Source: Hyphomicrobiales bacterium (GTDB lineage: Bacteria; Pseudomonadota; Alphaproteobacteria; Rhizobiales; Rhizobiaceae). Taken from it: a stretch of DNA of 48,671 nt. Position numbers and translations under genes: made by a program. The stretch spans positions 1 through 48,671 of the forward strand of contig UBWZ01000020.1 in NCBI GenBank assembly GCA_900469345.1, read 5' to 3'. Of the stretch, positions 1 to 7,837 are shown one piece after another (within the stretch, counting starts at the first letter, position 1; each line of letters opens with the position of its first letter). The notes under the pieces are model-generated. The model saw only the letters and a list, made by a program, of their open reading frames with translations. It was not told the origin of the DNA and searched no databases.

Positions 1-450
1 AGCGAGACCGGCGAGGCCCTGAAGACAATCGAAAGCTACATCGTCACCATCAACCAGCACATGGACGCGATCGCTACCTCGGCGCGCGAACAGTCGGTCG
101 GCCTGTCGGAAGTCAACACCGCCGTCAACCAGATGGACCAGGTGACGCAGCAGAACGCCGCCATGGTCGAAGAGGCCAATGCCGCGGGTGCGACGCTTGC
201 GAGCGACGCCGGCCGCCTGCGCGACATGATCGGCCAGTTCCAGCTCGGCCAGGGCGGCGGTGCCCAGGCCCAGACATCGTTCCAGACGGCGGCGCTGCGG
301 CGCACGTCTGCCGCGCTTTCCTCGGCGTCGGGCAGTTCCTCGCCGGTCGCCTCGCCGGCGCGCAACATGGTCGGCAAGATCGCCAAGGCCTTTACCGGCC
401 GCTCCAGTGCTGCAGCCGCTCCGGCGGCCGACAGCTGGGAAGAATTCTGA
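1..450 (+). CDS. Methyl-accepting chemotaxis protein, C-terminal part (5' truncated by window)
   Basis: The reading frame is open from base 1 and ends at the TGA at 448-450, so only the last 149 residues of a chemotaxis receptor are seen. The visible part is the trailing arm of the cytoplasmic signalling coiled coil (heptad-like stretch around IATSAREQSVGLSEVN and NQMDQVTQQNAAMVEE), which follows the hairpin tip that binds CheA/CheW in this family. After it comes an Ala/Ser/Pro-rich linker of about 60 residues and a terminal DSWEEF. A flexible tail ending in a W-x-x-F-like pentapeptide is a known tether for the CheR/CheB adaptation enzymes, so this receptor probably recruits them directly; that is inference from the motif. 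The ligand-binding domain lies outside the window, so the stimulus is unknown. A Rho-independent terminator follows 20-30 bases downstream. Confidence 0.93.
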   Translation, partial: SETGEALKTIESYIVTINQHMDAIATSAREQSVGLSEVNTAVNQMDQVTQQNAAMVEEANAAGATLASDAGRLRDMIGQFQLGQGGGAQAQTSFQTAALRRTSAALSSASGSSSPVASPARNMVGKIAKAFTGRSSAAAAPAADSWEEF

Positions 451-469
451 GACTGAAAGCCGGATCCAA

Positions 470-514
470 ACGCAAAAGGCGGGGCCAAAAGCTCCGCCTT
501 TTTTTGTTGATGGC
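470..514. repeat. Direct repeat copy 1 (terminator-containing, about 45 bp)
   Basis: From acgcaaaa to gttgatggc this segment matches 958-1005 except for two extra A and one extra T in the second copy. The two copies flank the TM2 gene, 488 bp apart. Confidence 0.85.
473..506 (+). terminator. Rho-independent terminator after the chemotaxis receptor gene
   Basis: A G/C-rich hairpin (arms AAGGCGGGGC and GCTCCGCCTT with one G-T pair, loop of about 5 bases) is followed by a run of seven T. It is almost identical to the terminator at 962-997. Confidence 0.85.
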
Positions 515-610
515 GCAAGCTGCCTATCCATTGAAGACAATCGAGCTAAGTAGTTTTTGATGCCATTGCAAATACTAAAGGCTGTGCTACCACTCGCTAG
601 CTAGGGGAAG

Positions 611-937
611 ATGGGGTTGTACAACATGCAGAAAACAGGCTTTAAAGCATTTATATGCTGGGCATTTTGCTTTTTAGGGATATGCGGCATCCAGCGCTTC
701 TACGTTGGCCGCACGATGAGCGGAATTATCTGGCTACTCACCTTCGGGTTGCTGGGTTTCGGCCAGCTATTTGACCTGTTTTTCCTGGGGTCCATGGTTC
801 GGCAAGCGAACCTTTTGAATGGGCTGCGGTCCTTTGGCCAGAACACCAATACAAACACGGTTGCGCCGGTCTTCAATGTATCTGTCAACATCCCACACAT
901 GTCGGCGCCATCCGCCGAACCAACGAAAATTGCCTGA
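611..937 (+). CDS. TM2 domain membrane protein
   Basis: A 108-residue protein with a TM2 domain in its first 65 residues. It has a first hydrophobic segment (about 12-28), the linking GIQRFYVGRT signature at about 26-37 (family pattern G-x-H/Q-R-F-Y-x-G) and a second hydrophobic segment (about 38-60) ending in the LFDLF element. TM2 proteins are small two-span membrane proteins whose molecular function is generally unknown. The tail (66-108) is polar and Asn/Thr-rich. A GGGGA ribosome-binding site sits only 2-3 bases before the first ATG, so the in-frame ATG at 626 (MQKTGFKAF) is an equally good start. The gene and its upstream 100 bases are visibly richer in A/T than the neighbours and lie between two copies of the same terminator, which suggests insertion. 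It has no operon partner. Confidence 0.8.
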   Translation: MGLYNMQKTGFKAFICWAFCFLGICGIQRFYVGRTMSGIIWLLTFGLLGFGQLFDLFFLGSMVRQANLLNGLRSFGQNTNTNTVAPVFNVSVNIPHMSAPSAEPTKIA

Positions 938-957
938 ACCGTAAAAAGCCATAATGC

Positions 958-1005
958 ACGCAAAAAAGGCGGGGCCAAAAGCTCCGCCTTTTTTTTGTTG
1001 ATGGC
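958..1005. repeat. Direct repeat copy 2 (terminator-containing, about 48 bp)
   Basis: Near-identical to 470-514, including the bases after the T-run (gttgatggc). The identity reaches beyond the hairpin itself, so it reflects duplication rather than convergence of terminators. Confidence 0.85.
962..997 (+). terminator. Rho-independent terminator after the TM2 gene (second copy)
   Basis: Same hairpin as at 473-506, extended by two A-T pairs and followed by eight T. The A-run on the opposite side means it can also end transcripts of the convergent ligase gene on the minus strand. Confidence 0.85.
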
Positions 1006-1088
1006 CCACGTTCACCGATGATCGCCGCCTGTTTCCCGGCGGTGAAATCGGCTTCGACTCGCTGAGGTCGGTCCGCGCAGGCCCGTCG

Positions 1089-2744
1089 TTACGCTTCGCG
1101 CGCATCCAGCATGGCGGTCAGGGTCGACAACCGGTCGGCATCGCGCGGCAGCTTGTCCTGGCGCAAGCGGGCGATGCGCGGAAAGCGCATGGCGACGCCG
1201 GACTTGTGGCGGGTCGAGCGCTGAAGGCCCTCGAAGGCGACCTCCAGGACGAAGCCGAAGTCCTTGTCGGCCCGCACAGCCCGGACCGGTCCAAAACGCT
1301 CCACCGTGTTGTCGCGCACGAACTTGTCGAGCACCTCGAGTTCGGCATCGGTGAAGCCAAAATAGGCTTTTCCGACGGGTACCAGCTGGTCGCCCTCCGG
1401 CGTTTCGGTCCAGACCCCGAAGGTGAAGTCCGAGTAATAGCTCGAGCGCTTGCCGTGGCCGCGCTGCGCATAGAGCATCACGGCGTCGATGTTGTAGGGG
1501 TCGCGCTTCCACTTGAACCAGGGGCCCTTCAGCCGGCCCGCCTGGTAGACACTGTCGCGGCGCTTGATCATCACGCCTTCGATGACCGGATCGGGCGGGG
1601 CGATGCGCAGGCGGTCGAGCTCGTCCCAGTCCGAGAACGGCACGAGGTCGGAAAGGTCGAAGCGATCGTGCGGCGCGCTTTCGATGATCCCGGAAAGCCG
1701 TTCGCGGCGCTCCAGGAAGCCCTTTGCCCGGACATCCTGATCGCCCTGAAACAGCAGATCGTAGGCGCGCACGAAGGCCGGGTAGTCGTCCGTCATCTTT
1801 GCCGTCACGGTCTTGCGGTTGAGGCGCTGCTGGAGGTCGGAAAAGCTGCGGGTCGGGCTGTTGGAGCGGAGCGTGCCGCCGACCAAAAGCTCGCCGTCGA
1901 TGACGCCCTCGAAATCGATCGCCTCGACGATGTCGGGAAAGGCGCCGGTAATGTCGTCGCCGGAGCGCGAATAGAGCTTGCGGGTGCCGCCATAGCTCGA
2001 CATCTGGATGCGGATTCCGTCCCATTTCCATTCGGCCGCATAGTCCGCGGGGTCGAGCTTGGCGAGATCGCCATCCTCGACCGGGTTGGCGAGCATGACG
2101 GAGTGGAAGATCGCCGGCGTCGCCAGTACCGGCCGCTCGCCGCGGCCTTCCAGCCAGGCGAACAGCGGCTCGTAGGGCGCTTCCAGCCCATGCCACAGGG
2201 TTTCGATCTCGGTGACATCGCGGCTGTGCGCCGGCTTTTGCTCGTCGCCATGGCCGCTCATGTCCGACAGCGCCTGCTTGGCGAGGCGGGCGGAGACGCC
2301 GATGCGCAACGAGCCGGTGACGAGCTTGAGAAAGGCGAAGCGGCCGGACGGATCGAGATGGTCGAGAAGATCTCGGACGGCGGAACGCACCTCGTTGCGG
2401 CCGAGCGCATTCATGCGGGTCACGACCTCGGAAAGGCGCGGCTCCTCGGCGTCGTTGGTGTCGTCCTTCGCGCTTCCATCCCAGACCAGCGCGATGGTTT
2501 CGGCGAGATCGCCGACATAGTCGTAGGAGTACTGGAAGAGAACCGGATCCATGCGCTCCAGCACCAGTTCGCGCAGCATGGCGGGCTTGACGCTCTTAAG
2601 GTCAAGCGCGCCGGCGAGCGCCGCCAGGCCATAGCCGCGGTCCGGGTCGGGCGTGTCGCGGAAGTAGTCGGCCAGAAGTTTCAGCTTGCCGTTGCGGGAC
2701 GGGGTCAGAACCAGCCGGTCGAGAAGCGTCGAGAAGGATTTCAT
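1089..2744 (-). CDS. ATP-dependent DNA ligase (exonuclease/helicase-associated family)
   Basis: A 551-residue single-polypeptide ATP-dependent ligase. It has an N-terminal helical DNA-binding domain (about 1-200), a nucleotidyltransferase core with the adenylation motif KWDG (Lys240 accepts AMP) followed by GIRIQ, later core motifs around YSRSGDDITGAFPD, DGELLVGG and EGVMIKRRDSVYQ, and a C-terminal OB-fold domain containing GPWFKWKRD. Such ligases are encoded in many Proteobacteria with an exonuclease, a DEXH helicase (Lhr-type) and a phosphodiesterase (PdeM-type), a set linked to DNA repair. Here only the exonuclease is adjacent (upstream, 118 bp away, same strand). A GGGGAG sequence lies 10 bases before the ATG. 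The helicase and phosphodiesterase genes are not in the neighbouring sequence. Confidence 0.93.
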   Translation of the reverse strand: MKSFSTLLDRLVLTPSRNGKLKLLADYFRDTPDPDRGYGLAALAGALDLKSVKPAMLRELVLERMDPVLFQYSYDYVGDLAETIALVWDGSAKDDTNDAEEPRLSEVVTRMNALGRNEVRSAVRDLLDHLDPSGRFAFLKLVTGSLRIGVSARLAKQALSDMSGHGDEQKPAHSRDVTEIETLWHGLEAPYEPLFAWLEGRGERPVLATPAIFHSVMLANPVEDGDLAKLDPADYAAEWKWDGIRIQMSSYGGTRKLYSRSGDDITGAFPDIVEAIDFEGVIDGELLVGGTLRSNSPTRSFSDLQQRLNRKTVTAKMTDDYPAFVRAYDLLFQGDQDVRAKGFLERRERLSGIIESAPHDRFDLSDLVPFSDWDELDRLRIAPPDPVIEGVMIKRRDSVYQAGRLKGPWFKWKRDPYNIDAVMLYAQRGHGKRSSYYSDFTFGVWTETPEGDQLVPVGKAYFGFTDAELEVLDKFVRDNTVERFGPVRAVRADKDFGFVLEVAFEGLQRSTRHKSGVAMRFPRIARLRQDKLPRDADRLSTLTAMLDAREA

Positions 2745-2788
2745 GGGCGATCGGCTCCCCGACGATGACCGGCGTGCCGTTCCAGCCC

Positions 2789-2808
2789 CCCTCTGCCCTG
2801 CCAGAGGG
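2789..2808. repeat. Short intergenic hairpin between exonuclease and ligase genes
   Basis: Seven-base perfect stem (CCCTCTG / CAGAGGG) with a 6-base loop. Such C/T-rich hairpins are typical of the mosaic intergenic repeats of rhizobial genomes. No T-run follows on either strand, so it is not a convincing terminator. Whether it is a dispersed repeat cannot be judged from one copy. Confidence 0.4.
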
Positions 2809-2862
2809 AGGGCCCAAGTGCGGCCGCAGAGGTGCTGCGCGAATACGGGCGGAAATCCATCA

Positions 2863-3873
2863 TCAATCCCCCTCGTCCTCGTAGCCGACGAGATGCAGCG
2901 GCCGGGCCGGGATCTGCTTCAGCTCGCACCAGCGGACCAGCGCCTCCTCGCGACCGTGGGTCACCCAGACCTCGGACGGGCGCACCTCGCCGATCGTTTC
3001 GAGAAGCTCCGGCCAGTCGCAATGGTCGGAGATCACCAGCGGCAGTTCGACGCCGCCCTGCTTGGCGCGCTGGCGCACCATCATCCAGCCGGAGGCAAAG
3101 GCGATCAGCGGCTCGTTGAAACGGCGCGCCCAGCGGTCCTGGAAGGCGGAGGGCGGCCCGACCACGACGGCGCCCTTGAAGGCTCCGGGATCCTTCTTCT
3201 CGATCGTTGCGGGGCGGATGTCGCCAAGCGCGACGCCCTGGCTTTCATAGTAGTCGCAGAGACGTGCCAGCGCGCCGTGGATGAAGATCGGCTCGTCGTA
3301 GCCGCAATCGCGGATCAGGCGGATGACGCGCTGCGCCTTGCCGAGCGCGTAGGCACCGACGAGGTGGCTGCGGTCGGGGAACTGCTTCAGCGACGTCAGC
3401 AGCTTGGCGATCTCCTCGCGCGGGTTGGGGTGATGGAAGACCGGCAGGCCGAACGTCGCCTCGGTGATGAAGACATCGCAGGCGACCGGCACGAACGGGG
3501 CGCAGGTGGGATCGACGCCGCGCTTGTAATCGCCCGAGACGACGATCCGCAGGCCGTCCTTTTCAATCCTGATCTGGGCTGAGCCGAGCACATGGCCGGC
3601 CGGATGAAAGCTCACCGTGACGCCATCGACATCGAGCAGTTCGCCGAATTCGGCCGCCTGCTCGCTTTCGCAGAAATCCTCGCCGTAGCGGATGCGCATG
3701 ATGTCGAGCGTCTGGCGGGTGGCCAGCACCCTGCCGTGGCCTGAACGGGCGTGGTCGGAATGGCCATGGGTGATCAGCGCCCGCTCGACGGGCCGCACGG
3801 GATCGACATGGAAGCGACCGATGGGGCAGAACAGCCCGGCCGGGGTGGGGTGAAGCAGCGCCTCTGGTTTCAT
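2863..3873 (-). CDS. Ligase-associated DNA exonuclease (metallo-beta-lactamase/beta-CASP type)
   Basis: A 336-residue metallo-hydrolase related to mRNA 3'-end processing factors. The metal-binding signature HGHSDH is at residues 36-41, the second metal motif HPAGHVLGSAQI at about 90-101 and the aspartate motif SGDYKR at 113-118. TEATFGLP at about 137-144 and the C-terminal VTHGREEALVRWC are further conserved elements. Members encoded next to ATP-dependent ligases are annotated as DNA exonucleases that process ends before sealing; the DNA role rests on this context and on the family. The gene precedes the ligase gene on the same strand, so the two probably form an operon. No strong ribosome-binding site is seen before the ATG. 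Confidence 0.9.
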   Translation of the reverse strand: MKPEALLHPTPAGLFCPIGRFHVDPVRPVERALITHGHSDHARSGHGRVLATRQTLDIMRIRYGEDFCESEQAAEFGELLDVDGVTVSFHPAGHVLGSAQIRIEKDGLRIVVSGDYKRGVDPTCAPFVPVACDVFITEATFGLPVFHHPNPREEIAKLLTSLKQFPDRSHLVGAYALGKAQRVIRLIRDCGYDEPIFIHGALARLCDYYESQGVALGDIRPATIEKKDPGAFKGAVVVGPPSAFQDRWARRFNEPLIAFASGWMMVRQRAKQGGVELPLVISDHCDWPELLETIGEVRPSEVWVTHGREEALVRWCELKQIPARPLHLVGYEDEGD

Positions 3874-3961
3874 GCCGACAGAAAATAGGCGACGAGCGGG
3901 CGCTTGGAAGAGGTGCGGCGGCAGGCGGGGGCGAATTGCATGCCCCGGCCCGTTCCGATCG

Positions 3962-5500
3962 TCAGGCGGCGGCCTTTTCCTGCGGCTGCGCGGCGGCTGC
4001 GCCCTTGGCCGTCGGAAGGCGCTTCGGCTTTAGGCAAAGGGCGGCGACGAGGCCGATCACGGCGATGGCGGCTCCGGTCAGGAATAGCGGTGTGAAGGCG
4101 TGGTAATAGAGACCGGCGACCGCCTGGCGCGAGGCCTCGGGCAGTTCGGCCAGCATTTTCGGCGTCAGCGAACCGATCTCGGCGACGCCCGGAATGGGCG
4201 AGGCAGGAGACCTGACGCCCGAGGCGACGATGGCGCCATAGGTGGAAATGGCGATCGAGGCACCGCCCATGCGCATCAGGGTGACAGCGCCGGTGGCGGC
4301 GCCGACATCCTCGCGCGGCGCCGAGTTCTGGACGCCGATGATAGGCGCCTGCTGACCGCAGCCGACGGCAAAGCCGTGGAACAGCATCAGCACGGCGACG
4401 ACCGCAAGCGGCGTCCCCTGCCCCATCAGCGAAAACATCAGGAAGGCGACGACGCTGAGGCTGAGGCCGATGACCGAGAAGGGCTTGTAGCGCCCGGTGA
4501 TGGAGATCAGCCGGCCGGCCACCAGCGAGCCGATAACGATGCCGCCCGTCAGGCCGATGAACAGCAGGCCGGCCATCGAGGGCGACAGGCCGGTGGTGGT
4601 CTGCAGGAAGAGCGAGAAATAGTTGACCATGCCGATGCCGATGGCGCCGGCGCACATGGTGACGATGAGGTAGAGAGAAAACGTGCTGTCGCGGAACAGC
4701 CGCAGCGGCACGATCGGCTCGGGGACGCGCGATTCGATCCACACCCACAGGAGAGCGCAGGCCGCACCGACGCCGAGCAGGCCAAGGGCTGCGGGCGCGA
4801 GCATCGACCCGAAGATCTGCTTGCTGTCGGCAAAGGCGACGACGCAGGTGATGGTGGCGGCGAGCACGACGGCACCGGCGTAGTCGATCTTCGGCTTGCG
4901 GGTCGGGCGCCGGTTGGGCAGGAGAAAGAAAAGGCCGGCGACCACGAGGATGCCGATCGGCAGATTGATGAGGAAGATCGAGCGCCATCCGAACAGATCG
5001 CTCATCGTGCCGCCGAGAACGGGGCCGAGGCTGCCCGACGCCATGATCATCAGGCTCGAATAGCTCTGGTACCTGGCACGCTCGCGCGGCTCGAACAGGT
5101 CCGCATTGATGGCGAAGATCGAGACCATGATGCCGCCGCCGCCCAGCCCCTGGAAGACCCGGGCCGCAATCAGCGAGTTCATCGACCAGGCAAAGCCGCA
5201 GACCAGCGAGCCGAGGGTAAACAGCACGATCGCCGTCAGCATCACGTACTTGCGGCCGAACAGGTCGCCAAGCTTGCCGTAGATCGGCATGACGGCGCTG
5301 GTGGCGAGCAGGAAGGCGGAGCTGACCCAGCCGAAGCGCTCCATGTCGCCGAACTCGCCAACGATGGTGGGAAGCGCCGTGGAGACGATCTGGTTGTCGA
5401 GGGTCGCCATGAACAACGCGGCCATTAGGAAGCAGAAGATCGCCAGCCGGTGGCCATGCGTGGCGACGAGTGGCAGCGGCGCCGGGCGGGAACTGTCCAT
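3962..5500 (-). CDS. MFS multidrug exporter, DHA2 (EmrB/QacA-type, 14 membrane spans)
   Basis: A 512-residue major facilitator with 14 predicted hydrophobic segments. The first span carries the DHA2 pattern DNQIVSTALPTI (about residues 34-45), followed by the MFS loop motif GKLGDLFGRKYV and the motif-C-like GSLGPVLGG in span 5. The C-terminal tail is Lys/Ala/Gln-rich. Family members expel lipophilic or cationic drugs by proton antiport; the substrate here cannot be read from sequence. The gene is transcribed divergently from a MarR-type regulator at 5623, the usual arrangement for a repressor controlling its neighbouring pump. A plausible promoter lies in the 122-bp space between them. Confidence 0.93.
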   Translation of the reverse strand: MDSSRPAPLPLVATHGHRLAIFCFLMAALFMATLDNQIVSTALPTIVGEFGDMERFGWVSSAFLLATSAVMPIYGKLGDLFGRKYVMLTAIVLFTLGSLVCGFAWSMNSLIAARVFQGLGGGGIMVSIFAINADLFEPRERARYQSYSSLMIMASGSLGPVLGGTMSDLFGWRSIFLINLPIGILVVAGLFFLLPNRRPTRKPKIDYAGAVVLAATITCVVAFADSKQIFGSMLAPAALGLLGVGAACALLWVWIESRVPEPIVPLRLFRDSTFSLYLIVTMCAGAIGIGMVNYFSLFLQTTTGLSPSMAGLLFIGLTGGIVIGSLVAGRLISITGRYKPFSVIGLSLSVVAFLMFSLMGQGTPLAVVAVLMLFHGFAVGCGQQAPIIGVQNSAPREDVGAATGAVTLMRMGGASIAISTYGAIVASGVRSPASPIPGVAEIGSLTPKMLAELPEASRQAVAGLYYHAFTPLFLTGAAIAVIGLVAALCLKPKRLPTAKGAAAAQPQEKAAA

Positions 5501-5527
5501 GGGAGGATCCGATTACTGATGGCGGTA

Positions 5528-5556
5528 TTTATGTGCTTATGGCATATATCTGTCAA
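5528..5556 (-). promoter_or_regulatory. Predicted sigma-70 promoter of the MFS exporter gene
   Basis: On the minus strand TTGACA (5556-5551) is followed after 17 bases by CATAAA (5533-5528). The -35 box is a perfect consensus match; the -10 box matches at 4 of 6 positions. It lies 28 bases upstream of the exporter ATG, within the space shared with the divergent MarR gene, so it could be a target of that regulator. Confidence 0.5.
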
Positions 5557-5622
5557 CGGCACTTTTGTGTGAATGTCATTAATACGTTGAATTGCCGCGA
5601 GCGGATTTGCTATGGTTCGTCG

Positions 5623-6135
5623 ATGGACACGACAGCACACTCAGCCAATCCGGCCTTTCCCGAAGACCTCGCGCGTATCAGCGACGCGCTCGGACGGATG
5701 CGCATGCTGATCGGCCGGCGGATCATCGCCCGCACGGCGATCGCCAATACGGTGCCCGGGTTGGAGATCTCGCATCTGGACGTGCTGGAAGCGATGCGGC
5801 GGGCCGGCGGGGAAGTCACCGTCGGCGCCATTGCCGATGCGATGCGGATCGATCCGTCGCGCGGAAGCCGGCTCGTCAGCGAGCTCGTCGGACGCGGGGT
5901 GCTGCGGCGCGACGCCTCGCAGGAGGACGGACGGCGGTCGATCATCGCCCGCACCGAACTCGGCGACAGGCTGCTTGCCGAAATGCGGTCCGTGAAGCAT
6001 TCGCTTCTCCAGCAGGTGCTGGAAGACTGGGAAGAGCGGGATCTGCACGCGTTTTCGCAGCTGTTCGACCGGTTCGTCTCCGGCTTCGAGGACGCGGCGA
6101 CGAAAGCCGCCACCTCGTCGGGCGCGGAGCGCTAG
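5623..6135 (+). CDS. MarR-family transcriptional regulator
   Basis: A 170-residue winged-helix protein: N-terminal helices for dimerization, a helix-turn-helix around EVTVGAIADAMRIDPSRGSRLVSELV (quoted only in part as the recognition region near residues 65-90), then the wing with RRDASQEDGRRSIIARTELG. These features fit MarR regulators, which usually repress a neighbouring efflux pump until a phenolic or lipophilic ligand binds. The frame is open further upstream, but the ATG at 5623 matches the family's usual length and avoids a Cys-rich, unrelated extension. There is no obvious ribosome-binding site. A possible -10 (TATGGT, 5611-5616) lies only six bases before the ATG, which may mean a leaderless mRNA. 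The stop is 3 bp from the stop of the convergent diguanylate cyclase gene. Confidence 0.88.
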   Translation: MDTTAHSANPAFPEDLARISDALGRMRMLIGRRIIARTAIANTVPGLEISHLDVLEAMRRAGGEVTVGAIADAMRIDPSRGSRLVSELVGRGVLRRDASQEDGRRSIIARTELGDRLLAEMRSVKHSLLQQVLEDWEERDLHAFSQLFDRFVSGFEDAATKAATSSGAER

Positions 6136-6138
6136 ACG

Positions 6139-7656
6139 CTAGAGCGCCTGCCCCGCGGCGATCTTCAACGTGTCGCGACCCATGTCCTTGGCCTGGTACA
6201 TGGCCTGGTCGGCGCGGGCGAGCAGCGTTTCCGGCGTTTCGCCGTCCTGCGGAAAGAAGGCGACGCCGATGCTGCACGTCGCAACCAGGCTTTGACCGTC
6301 GATCAGGATGGGGCGCGCGACGGCGGCCCGCAACGCCTGCAGGCGGTGTAGGACGCCGCGATCGCCACGCTCCAGATCGATGAACACGACGGCGAACTCA
6401 TCGCCGCCGAGCCGCGCGAGAAGATCGCCCGACCGGATACAGTCGCTCATGCGCATGGCGAGGCTCTTCAGAACCTCGTCGCCGGCGGCGTGACCGAGCG
6501 TATCGTTGATCACCTTGAAGTTGTCGAGATCGACATAGGCGACCGTGACCCTCAGCTGCTCGCGCTGCGCCTGTTGCAAGGCACGGCCGAACTGCGGCCA
6601 GAACAGGGCCCGGTTGGGAAGGCCGGTCAAGGGATCATGGTGCGCCATGTGCTGGATCCGGGCTTCGTTGCGGGCCCGCTCGATGGCGATGCCGGCCAGA
6701 TCGGTCGCCATGGTCGTCAGCTGCATTTCAAGGGCCGTCGGTTCCCTCACGGTGCCGGAATAGAGGGCGAAGGTGCCGAACACCCTGCCGTCCGGCCCCA
6801 TGATCGGCGTCGACCAGCAGGAGCGGAAGCCGAACCTGACGGCAATGTCGCGAAAATCGTCCCAGAGCGGATCGACGTGGATGTCGCTGACGATCACCGC
6901 CTCGTGCCGCCAGGCCGCCGTGCCGCACGAGCCCCTCTTCGGTCCGATTTCAAAACCGTCGATGAGCTTCACATAGGCCTTGGGCAGATGCGGCGAGGCG
7001 CCGTTGCCAAGCCGCTCGCCCGCCTCGTCGAGAAGCAGGATGGAGGCGGTGATGCCGCTCAGCTCGGATTCGACCAGCGTGACGACGGCCTCGAGGACCA
7101 CATCCTGCGGCTGGCCGCGGGCGATCATCTCGAGCAGCCTTGCATGTCCATGCCTGCGATCGTCCTGCCGCTTGCGCGCCGTGACGTCGCGGGAAATCCC
7201 GATCAGGCCGACGATTTCGGACGATCTGTTGCGCAGCGGCGTCTTGGTGGTCGTCAACCACACCTCGCGTCCGTCCAGAAGCCGGACGCGCTCCTCTATG
7301 CCGTCGATGGTGGCGCCAGAGCTGATGACGTCCTGTTCGCTGATGAAGAGACGGCGGGCACTTTCAGTGTCCAGCAGATCGGCGTCCATCCTGCCGACGA
7401 GATCGGCCCCGAACTGGTCGCGGCTCGCCCGGTTGGCGGCAGCGTTGGCAAAGACGAAACGGCCGGTGCGATCCTTGATGTAGACGAAGTCGGGCACCTG
7501 ATCGAGCAGCGTGCGCAAATCCACGTCGGGCATCACGCCATTGATGTCGAGATCGATCCGGACTTCGGTCGCAATGCGCAGGAGCCTGCTACAGAGTTCC
7601 TCCATAGGCTCGTGCGAGGTATTGACCGGCATGCCATGCATGATGGGGTCAGCCAT
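6139..7656 (-). CDS. PAS-GAF-GGDEF diguanylate cyclase
   Basis: A 505-residue cytoplasmic sensor enzyme making cyclic di-GMP from two GTP. Domains: PAS at about 45-160 (VPDFVYIKDRTGRFVFAN start and PLRNRSSEIVGLIGISRDVT end), GAF at about 175-325 and GGDEF at about 335-490. The active-site motif GGDEF is intact (about 417-421). The RxxD inhibitory site (RSGD) stands five residues before it, so the enzyme is probably active and subject to product inhibition. There are no membrane spans. The ATG at 7656 is preferred over an upstream in-frame GTG because the ribosome-binding site GGGAGAGGGGG directly precedes it. The PAS and GAF ligands are unknown. Confidence 0.92.
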   Translation of the reverse strand: MADPIMHGMPVNTSHEPMEELCSRLLRIATEVRIDLDINGVMPDVDLRTLLDQVPDFVYIKDRTGRFVFANAAANRASRDQFGADLVGRMDADLLDTESARRLFISEQDVISSGATIDGIEERVRLLDGREVWLTTTKTPLRNRSSEIVGLIGISRDVTARKRQDDRRHGHARLLEMIARGQPQDVVLEAVVTLVESELSGITASILLLDEAGERLGNGASPHLPKAYVKLIDGFEIGPKRGSCGTAAWRHEAVIVSDIHVDPLWDDFRDIAVRFGFRSCWSTPIMGPDGRVFGTFALYSGTVREPTALEMQLTTMATDLAGIAIERARNEARIQHMAHHDPLTGLPNRALFWPQFGRALQQAQREQLRVTVAYVDLDNFKVINDTLGHAAGDEVLKSLAMRMSDCIRSGDLLARLGGDEFAVVFIDLERGDRGVLHRLQALRAAVARPILIDGQSLVATCSIGVAFFPQDGETPETLLARADQAMYQAKDMGRDTLKIAAGQAL

Positions 7657-7837
7657 GCCCCCTCTCCCTGAAGGCACCGGTCATCCGACCTGGTGCGTGT
7701 ATTCAAGATGCCTGTAAATTCCTTATCCTTGCTTAAGAACATCATGAAATTGTAATGCGACAACAACAACTTCGCCGGGGGCTCGGCCAAACGCCGAACA
7801 TTCTGGTAGTGATGGTTGCGGGCGAGGACGGTAGCGG

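Noticed and set aside
1206..2768. A 520-codon open frame on the plus strand opposite the ligase gene
   Set aside because: It lies antisense to a gene with intact ligase motifs, has Asp/Arg/Val-rich composition typical of a shadow frame in G/C-rich DNA, and no fold.
4100..5428. A 442-codon plus-strand frame opposite the MFS gene
   Set aside because: Charged, low-complexity shadow of a 14-span membrane protein, without start signal.
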